A DNA stretch of 10,353 bases, taken from assembly GCA_963708545.1 (NCBI GenBank), contig CAVPUD010000006.1, forward strand, positions 1 through 10,353. The letters are read 5' to 3'. A program made the position numbers and the translations under genes. Position 1 is the first letter of the stretch, and each line of letters opens with the position of its first letter. Shown piece by piece: positions 6,515-10,353 of the stretch. Source of the stretch: Extensimonas sp963708545 (GTDB lineage: Bacteria > Pseudomonadota > Gammaproteobacteria > Burkholderiales > Burkholderiaceae_C). Below the pieces are notes generated by a model. That model ran no database searches. It was not told the DNA's origin and saw only the letters and a program-made list of their open reading frames with translations.

Positions 6515-7408
6515 ATGTCCGCTACCGAATCGACCTCCAGCGCTTCCGGCGCCACGCCCTACGGCACCATTCCGCCCGCCTCGCCGCTGCCGCAGCGCCG
6601 CCCCGTGAGCCTGCCGCGCCTGGCGCAGATGCGCGCCGCGGGCGAAAAAATCACCATGCTCACGGCCTACGACGCCACCTTCGCCGCCGTGGCCGACGTC
6701 GCGGGCGTGGAGTGCATCCTCGTGGGCGACTCGCTCGGCATGGTCTGCCAGGGGCTGCCGAGCACCGTGGGCGTGACGCTCGCCACCATGGTCTACCACA
6801 CCGAAAGCGTGGCGCGCGGGCTGCACCGCGTGCAGGGCACCTCATGGCTGGTGGCCGACCTGCCCTACGGCACCTACACCGAAAGCCGCGAACAGGCGCT
6901 GCGCAGCGCCTGCGCGCTGATGCAGGCGGGCGCGCACATGGTGAAGATCGAGGGCGGCGGCTGGATCACGCCGACGGTGGAATTCCTCGTGCAGCGCGGC
7001 ATCCCCGTCTGCGGCCACCTGGGCCTGACGCCGCAAACCGTGCATGCGCTCGGCGGCTACCGCGTGCAAGGCAAGTCCGACAACGCCGCGCGCACACTGC
7101 GCCAGCACGCGCACGAGCTCCAGGAAGCCGGCGCGGCCATGCTCGTGCTCGAGATGGTGCCCGCCGCACTGGCGGCCGAAATCACCACCGAACTGCAGCA
7201 CTGCCACACCATAGGCATAGGCGCGGGCAAAGGCACGGCCGGCCAGGTGCTGGTGCTGCACGACATGCTGGGCATGAACCTGGGCAAGATGCCCAAATTC
7301 GTGCACAACTTCATGCAGGACGCGGGCAGCGTGCGCGGCGCGATCGAGGCCTACGTGCACGCCGTGAAGGAAGGGCGCTTTCCCGACGATGCCTTGCACG
7401 CATGGTAA
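6515..7408 (+). CDS. panB: 3-methyl-2-oxobutanoate hydroxymethyltransferase PanB
   Basis: PanB adds a one-carbon unit from methylenetetrahydrofolate to alpha-ketoisovalerate to give ketopantoate, the first step toward pantothenate and coenzyme A. The 297-residue protein has a 30-residue Ser/Pro-rich leader and then the barrel signature KITMLTAYDATFA. Next come the metal-binding GDS (71-73) and VKIEGG with K144 and E146. Further on are GHLGLTPQ (168-175) and LVLEMVP with the catalytic E213, at the same 67-residue distance from E146 as E114-E181 in E. coli. TIGIGAG follows at 232-238. ATG at 6515 has GGAG about six bases upstream. panC follows 101 bases later, so the pair is probably one transcription unit. 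panD, for beta-alanine, is not in the window. Confidence 0.96.
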   Translation: MSATESTSSASGATPYGTIPPASPLPQRRPVSLPRLAQMRAAGEKITMLTAYDATFAAVADVAGVECILVGDSLGMVCQGLPSTVGVTLATMVYHTESVARGLHRVQGTSWLVADLPYGTYTESREQALRSACALMQAGAHMVKIEGGGWITPTVEFLVQRGIPVCGHLGLTPQTVHALGGYRVQGKSDNAARTLRQHAHELQEAGAAMLVLEMVPAALAAEITTELQHCHTIGIGAGKGTAGQVLVLHDMLGMNLGKMPKFVHNFMQDAGSVRGAIEAYVHAVKEGRFPDDALHAW

Positions 7409-7509
7409 GGCTGCTCCCTTTTCTCGCCCGCTCTCTACCGCCACCTACTGCCACCTGCTCCTACGCGCGCATTCGCGCGCAACTTGCTGCGTTTCCTTTG
7501 ATATTTCGT

Positions 7510-8367
7510 ATGCTGATCACCCGCACCATCCCCGAACTGCGCCAAGCCCTGTCCGCCTACCGCCGCCCGGCCTTCGTGCCCACCATGGGCAACCTGCACG
7601 AAGGGCATCTTTCGCTCGTGCGCCAGGCCAAGCCGCTGGGCGACGTGACGGTGGCGAGCATCTTCGTGAACCGCCTGCAGTTTTTGCCGCACGAAGACTT
7701 CGACAGCTATCCGCGCACCTGGGAGGCCGACTGCGACAAGCTGCGCGCCACGGGCTGCGACATCGTCTTTGCGCCGCGCGAGAGCGACATGTACCCCGAG
7801 CCGCAGACCTTCAAGGTGCAGCCCGACCCGCGCCTGGCCGACATCCTCGAAGGCCAGTTTCGCCCGGGGTTTTTCACGGGCGTGTGCACCGTGGTGATGA
7901 AGCTGTTTCTCGCCGTGTTCTTCGGCCAGCGCGAAGGGGTGGCCGCGTTTGGCCAGAAGGACTACCAGCAGCTCATGGTGATCCGCCAGATGGTGCGGCA
8001 GTTCGCGCTACCGATTCAGGTGCACGCAGGCCAGACCTGCCGCGCCGAAGACGGCCTCGCGCTGAGTTCGCGCAACCACTACCTGAGCCCCGCCGAGCGC
8101 GAAGAGGCCAAGGCCCTCACGCAGGCGCTGCGGCAGCTCGCCGAGCGCTGGTGCGCGGCACGCACGGCCGGCGCCCCAGAGGCCGAGGCGCTCGAGCAGC
8201 AGGCTATGGACGCACTGCGTGCGCGCGGCTGGCAGCCCGACTACCTCACGGTGCGCCGCCGCTCCGACCTGCAAACCGCCACAGCCGAGGATGCGCCGGG
8301 CACGCTCGTGGCGCTCGGTGCCGCACGCCTGGGCAGCACGCGGCTGATCGACAACCTCGAGTTCTGA
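7510..8367 (+). CDS. panC: Pantothenate synthetase PanC (pantoate-beta-alanine ligase)
   Basis: PanC joins pantoate and beta-alanine through a pantoyl-adenylate and releases AMP. At 285 residues it has the normal length. The ATP-binding HIGH-type motif is in PTMGNLHEGHLSLV, where Asn replaces the more usual Ala. VASIFVNRLQFLPHEDFDSYPRT contains the pantoate-binding segment, with RL at a place where many PanC have PT. FGQKDYQQL and DGLALSSRNHYLS carry the KMSKS-like and adenylation residues. The ATG at 7510 begins the conserved TIPELRQAL helix. No Shine-Dalgarno is evident. The 101-bp gap from panB contains a GCGCGC-ATTC-GCGCGC inverted repeat (7465-7480) of unknown meaning. Confidence 0.96.
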   Translation: MLITRTIPELRQALSAYRRPAFVPTMGNLHEGHLSLVRQAKPLGDVTVASIFVNRLQFLPHEDFDSYPRTWEADCDKLRATGCDIVFAPRESDMYPEPQTFKVQPDPRLADILEGQFRPGFFTGVCTVVMKLFLAVFFGQREGVAAFGQKDYQQLMVIRQMVRQFALPIQVHAGQTCRAEDGLALSSRNHYLSPAEREEAKALTQALRQLAERWCAARTAGAPEAEALEQQAMDALRARGWQPDYLTVRRRSDLQTATAEDAPGTLVALGAARLGSTRLIDNLEF

Positions 8368-8373
8368 CCCGCT

Positions 8374-8397
8374 GCCGCCGTGCAGGACAGCGGCGGC
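8374..8397 (+). other. GC-only hairpin after panC, possible weak transcript end
   Basis: GCCGCCG (8374-8380) pairs with CGGCGGC (8391-8397) around a 10-base loop, a few bases after the panC stop. No T run follows, so it is not a canonical intrinsic terminator; it may stabilise the 3' end. Confidence 0.35.
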
Positions 8398-8467
8398 CCG
8401 CACCAGCAAGGCAAGGCGCAAGACAGGGCAAAAGCACAGCGCACGGGCAGCATTCACCCGAAGGGGC

Positions 8468-8567
8468 TAGAATTTTTGCGTTGCTATTGCACCGGCGCGG
8501 TGGCAAGGAGCCTGTCGTCCGACAGGCGCACAGACCCGCACACAGAACCCGATTGCCGCGCCTCGGT
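8468..8567 (+). promoter_or_regulatory. Promoter and structured leader of the MFS transporter gene
   Basis: A -10-like TAGAAT lies at 8468-8473. The leader then holds a perfect 8-bp inverted repeat GCCTGTCG-TC-CGACAGGC (8510-8527), preceded by AAGGAG (8505-8510). GGCGCGG (8494-8500) can pair with CCGCGCC (8556-8562), with further ACC/GGT pairing outside it, enclosing that hairpin. The palindrome could be a repressor operator, as often found before efflux genes, or the whole could be a folded mRNA leader. AAGGAG has no start codon at a suitable distance, so it does not mark a leader peptide that I can find. Confidence 0.4.
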
Positions 8568-8576
8568 TCCCCGCCC

Positions 8577-8760
8577 ATGATCCCTTACGCTCCGCACGAA
8601 TGGCGGCCCGAAGAACGGCCGATGATGCCCGGCTCGCCCTCTACGCCGGCGCATCCGCCGCATCTGCGGCTGGCTTATGGCGTCGTGGGCTGCCTGATCG
8701 CCGTCACGGGAGGCATGAGCAATGCGCTCGTCACGGCCTACCAGCAATATTTGCAAGGCA
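8577..8760 (+). CDS. N-terminus of an MFS (DHA2/EmrB-like) transporter, cut at a sequence junction
   Basis: About 61 residues are preserved. A 30-residue Pro-rich cytoplasmic tail is followed by LRLAYGVVGCLIAVTGGMSN and ALVTAYQQYLQG, the first membrane helix (about 34-54) and start of the next loop of drug/proton antiporters of the EmrB/QacA type. These have about 500 residues and usually 14 helices. After codon 61 the frame runs into unrelated DNA and stops at 8828, so everything beyond the first helix is missing. The ATG at 8577 has no clear Shine-Dalgarno. Another MFS subfamily is possible because so little remains. Confidence 0.6.
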
Positions 8761-9199
8761 TGACCTTGTCTCCTTCACCAACAGGTGGTGGTCTCTTTCT
8801 CTTCTCTCCTCTGTCCTTAGAATGCTAACGGTTCTGCTTGGCAATTGCTACCACTACTGACCAATGGGCGGGACGGAGGGGAAACCAAATGATGTGCTCT
8901 TATCGACGTGTCTGCGCTGTCCAATGGGTTGGAGGAGAGGTGGAACATTCCAAACACGTTGGTGGGTGTGGGAAGGTATAAATATGAAGGGTGCACTGGG
9001 GATATGCGTTGTCTTCGCTTTGCTGTTGCTGTCTCGGTTGTTATGGGGGGCGTGGGGGTGCTGGCAGAGGCAAATCCTCTGCACTTGGGGCGGAGGGGCC
9101 GGTGGAGGGTGCGGAGAAGGGGGGCGTCGGGAGGGGGGAGAAGAGGGCACGCGCCGCATGCTGTGGATCCGGAGAGGAAGACGGTGTGGAATCTGTGGG
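8761..9199. other. Non-bacterial-looking segment, probably eukaryotic DNA joined by chimerism
   Basis: This ~440-bp stretch carries no recognisable protein on either strand. It is less GC-rich on the left and strongly G-over-C skewed on the right, unlike its surroundings. On the plus strand it has a long pyrimidine tract ending in AG (8790-8820), like a splice acceptor. It also has CCAATGGG twice (8861-8868, 8921-8928), the first running into a GGGCGG box (8866-8871), and TATAAATA (8977-8984). Short frames from 8984 and 9004 start with hydrophobic signal-like residues but then become Arg/Gly low-complexity. The TATA-like box is too close to both ATGs for a normal promoter. I cannot name the organism. 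Confidence 0.6.
9119..9147 (+). other. G-quadruplex-forming sequence
   Basis: Four G runs of 6, 3, 6 and 3 bases are separated by loops of 4, 1 and 6 bases, which satisfies the G3+N1-7 rule for a quadruplex. Further G runs lie upstream at 9045-9050, 9054-9058, 9087-9090 and 9095-9098. The whole 9045-9147 stretch is purine-rich on this strand. Confidence 0.6.
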
Positions 9200-9358
9200 G
9201 GCGCCGCCGCCGACCTCGCCGAGGCCGACAATGCCCTCGTCGGTGATCAGTTCGAGGACGTTGCGGATGAAATAGCCGGGATGCACGCCCGTGTTGTGCC
9301 GCAACTGGCACGTGGTCGGTATCGCCACCGTGCGCACCTTCATGTCAACGATCTTCAT
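9200..9358 (-). CDS. N-terminus of an enolase-superfamily (mandelate racemase / sugar-acid dehydratase type) enzyme, truncated
   Basis: The 53 preserved residues start MKIVDMKVRTVAIP and include RHNTGVHPGYF and VLELITDEGIVGLGEVGGG. This is the N-terminal capping domain of the mandelate racemase/muconate lactonizing family, closest in feel to glucarate dehydratases, which remove water from sugar acids. The barrel with the metal ligands is missing because the reading frame meets foreign DNA at about 9200. The ATG at 9358 follows the stop of the glycosidase fragment by nine bases, with TGAGG as ribosome binding site, so the two form an operon. The exact substrate cannot be told from this part. 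Confidence 0.65.
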
Positions 9359-9367
9359 AAGCGAACC

Positions 9368-9661
9368 TCAGCGGCCGGCCGGCAGCCGGATGACGTGCTT
9401 GTTGTCGCCGCAGGACTGAACGCGCAACGTGCCCTCGACCTTCTTGCCGCCGACGCGGGCGACGTAGCGATAGGTGCCGTGGAAGCCACGGAATTGAGCG
9501 CGGCCCTGCGCGTCGGTCCGCACGTCGGCGCGCGTCTTCCATTGCTTGTTGATGAACTGGTCGAGCGCGCGGTAGGCGGCCTTCGGCTTGAACTCCGCGT
9601 CGAGCAGGCCGCCCTTAGCCTCGTTCTCGCCCTTCACCGCGGTGCCGTCGCCGAGGTGGTC
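9368..9661 (-). CDS. C-terminus of a GH10-like glycosidase (xylanase type), truncated at its 5' side
   Basis: About 98 C-terminal residues remain, from LGDGTAVKGENEAKGGLLD through FKPKAAYRALDQFINKQW to the end. GGLLD...KPKAAYRALD is the end of the GH10 (beta-1,4-xylanase-like) barrel. The following TDAQGRAQFRGFHGTYRY is a short beta-rich tail seen after such domains. The two catalytic glutamates would lie upstream and are missing, because at about 9660 the frame runs into the acyl-CoA dehydrogenase piece. An in-frame GTG at 9637 is not a true start. Together with the neighbouring enolase-type gene it suggests a plant-polysaccharide and sugar-acid degradation operon of another bacterium. The GH10 assignment is from motif memory. 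Confidence 0.5.
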   Translation of the reverse strand, partial: DHLGDGTAVKGENEAKGGLLDAEFKPKAAYRALDQFINKQWKTRADVRTDAQGRAQFRGFHGTYRYVARVGGKKVEGTLRVQSCGDNKHVIRLPAGR

Positions 9662-10085
9662 GCTCGACCCACTCGGCTTTCTGCGCCGCGGTGCCGTAGG
9701 CGAGCATCAGCAGCACGCCGACGTTGTTGCCGACGATGGAGTGCTCGTTCTGGAGGTCGTTGTGCAGCCCGAGGCCCTTCCTGGCCAGATGCTCGCGAAT
9801 GATGGCCATGCCCAGATTGGTGCCGTCGCGGCCGCCGTATTCCTTGCCCACGGGATAGCGGTAGTGCCCGGCGGCATCGGCGAGGCGCTTGGCCTTTTCG
9901 AGCAGCTCCTCCCACTCGGCGTTGGGGAGGCCGCCGCGCTCCCAGTCGGTGCGCGCGTCCTCGCGGCGATGATCGAAGAAGCGGATGTTGTCATCCTGGT
10001 TTTCCAGGGGTTTGATCACGCGCTCGATAAAATCATCGAGTTCGAGCAGATAGTCGGCAAGGTTCTGGGGGATATCGAAGTTCAT
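9661..10085 (-). CDS. N-terminal part of an acyl-CoA dehydrogenase, truncated
   Basis: The preserved ~141 residues form the N-terminal helical domain of a fatty-acyl-CoA dehydrogenase, the flavoenzyme that makes the first double bond in beta-oxidation. Recognisable parts are the acidic helix DYLLELDDFIERVIKPLE, FFDHRRE, then RYPVGKEYGGRDGTNLGMAI, the segment GLGLHNDLQNEHSIVGNN and AYGTAAQKAEW. Family members have about 400 residues; the next block with the FAD-binding TEP motif should follow but the frame turns into RPPRRRHRGEGRERG and stops. The ATG at 10085 has GAGG eight bases upstream. It follows the enoyl-CoA hydratase gene by 41 bases, one operon for fatty-acid or related acyl-CoA breakdown. 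It resembles alphaproteobacterial or actinobacterial versions more than Comamonadaceae ones, by impression. Confidence 0.8.
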
Positions 10086-10126
10086 GGTGTGGCCTCGGTG
10101 CGAAATTGACGAAGAATCAGCGCGCA

Positions 10127-10353
10127 TTACTTGAACAGATGCATGGCGAGGCCGATGTCGCGACCGGCCTCCAGCGCCTGGGCGAACGGCAGGTCGGCGG
10201 CGCGACGGATCAGCTGCTTGGTCAGACGCAGAGCGTCGTGATTGAAGCCCGCGAGCTGCTCGGCCATGGCGCTGGCGGTAGCGAGCAGCTCATCGGCCGG
10301 CACGATACGGTTGATCATGCCGAATGCCAAAGCCTGGCGGGCATCGATGTTGT
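10127..10353 (-). CDS. C-terminus of an enoyl-CoA hydratase/isomerase (crotonase family), 5' end outside the window
   Basis: The frame is open to the right edge and gives about 74 C-terminal residues: N-I-D-A-R-Q-A then LAFGMINRIVPADELL, the helix with AEQLAGFNHDALRLTKQLIRR, and a tail ending MHLFK. GMINRIVPADEL followed by a lysine-containing helix (the 'TK' after the 'P/N-A' turn) is the end of the crotonase fold and its trimerisation helices. The oxyanion-hole and catalytic residues lie outside the window. The hydratase would act on the product of the dehydrogenase encoded just downstream. A TTG or ATG near the window edge is internal, not a start. Confidence 0.75.
   Translation of the reverse strand, partial: NIDARQALAFGMINRIVPADELLATASAMAEQLAGFNHDALRLTKQLIRRAADLPFAQALEAGRDIGLAMHLFK

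Noticed and set aside
4411..6555. A 714-codon minus-strand frame that joins nadA to sequence across nadC.
   Set aside because: Only the last 383 codons are NadA; the upstream part is Arg/Gly/Ala-rich shadow of nadC in another frame, and the ATGA overlap with AGGAG marks the true nadA start.
7465..7480. GCGCGC-ATTC-GCGCGC hairpin between panB and panC as a terminator.
   Set aside because: No T run follows and the next gene is functionally linked; alternating GC is common by chance in this composition.
6427..8367. A 646-codon plus-strand frame ending in PanC, suggestive of a fusion.
   Set aside because: The first ~360 codons are an out-of-frame shadow of panB; PanC homology begins exactly at the ATG at 7510.
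9004..9246. A secreted small protein starting MRCLRFAVAVSVVMGG with a signal-like segment.
   Set aside because: The frame turns into Arg/Gly repeats and crosses the ~9200 joint; the TATA-like box is too near the ATG and no ribosome binding site exists.
8750..9670. Insertion of a genomic island or mobile element after panC.
   Set aside because: There is no transposase, integrase, terminal repeat or target duplication, and both ends cut genes from different sources rather than one interrupted gene resuming on the far side.
8864..9802. A 312-codon plus-strand frame across the right-hand mosaic.
   Set aside because: It crosses two sequence joints and lies antisense to recognisable enolase-type and glycosidase fragments; its composition is low-complexity and matches no family.
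1..10353. CRISPR array, toxin-antitoxin pair, phage or defence system.
   Set aside because: No regularly spaced direct repeats, no paired small genes and no recognisable defence or phage domains were found on either strand.

Overview
The first ~8.76 kb reads as ordinary chromosome of a GC-rich betaproteobacterium, most likely a member of the Comamonadaceae (Burkholderiales). The basis is the gene order (ftsK start / trxB / tRNA-Val / efp / rimO / phaR / nadA-nadC / panB-panC), the PhaR regulator of polyhydroxyalkanoate granules, an EF-P with arginine at position 32, and intergenic repeat remnants of a type I associate with that family. No tool was run, so taxonomy and all family calls come from reading translated sequence and recalled family motifs.

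Left to right: bases 1-20 look like the first codons of a divergent ftsK. trxB (244-1197, +) is thioredoxin reductase. A tRNA-Val(GAC) gene (1262-1338, +) has its own -10 box. efp (1480-2034, +) ends at a strong bidirectional terminator (2053-2082) that also serves rimO. On the minus strand follow rimO (2122-3550, broken by one extra base near 3233-3235), a ~115-bp nested inverted repeat, phaR (3717-4241, GTG start) and the overlapping pair nadC-nadA (5559-6443 and 4411-5562). Back to back with nadC, on the plus strand, are panB (6515-7408) and panC (7510-8367). After a 209-bp gap with a structured leader, the N-terminus of a drug-efflux-type MFS transporter begins at 8577.

From about 8760 the sequence stops being one genome. 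A ~440-bp stretch with no bacterial gene, strong G/C strand skew, CCAAT/GC/TATA-like motifs and G-quadruplex-prone runs looks eukaryotic. At ~9200 it switches abruptly to a minus-strand pair (end of a GH10-like glycosidase, start of an enolase-superfamily enzyme). At ~9660 it switches again to a minus-strand acyl-CoA dehydrogenase / enoyl-CoA hydratase pair. Four genes are cut exactly at these three switch points. The pieces are 440-460 bp long, which suggests concatenation of unrelated reads or fragments (chimeric assembly) rather than a mobile island. The single-base rimO frameshift fits the same picture of raw or metagenomic assembly error.

Functionally the intact part is housekeeping: redox (TrxB), translation (tRNA-Val, EF-P, RimO acting on ribosomal protein S12), NAD synthesis from quinolinate (NadA, NadC), pantothenate/CoA synthesis (PanB, PanC) and carbon storage control (PhaR). 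I found no CRISPR array, transposase, phage gene or defence system, and no convincing new system.
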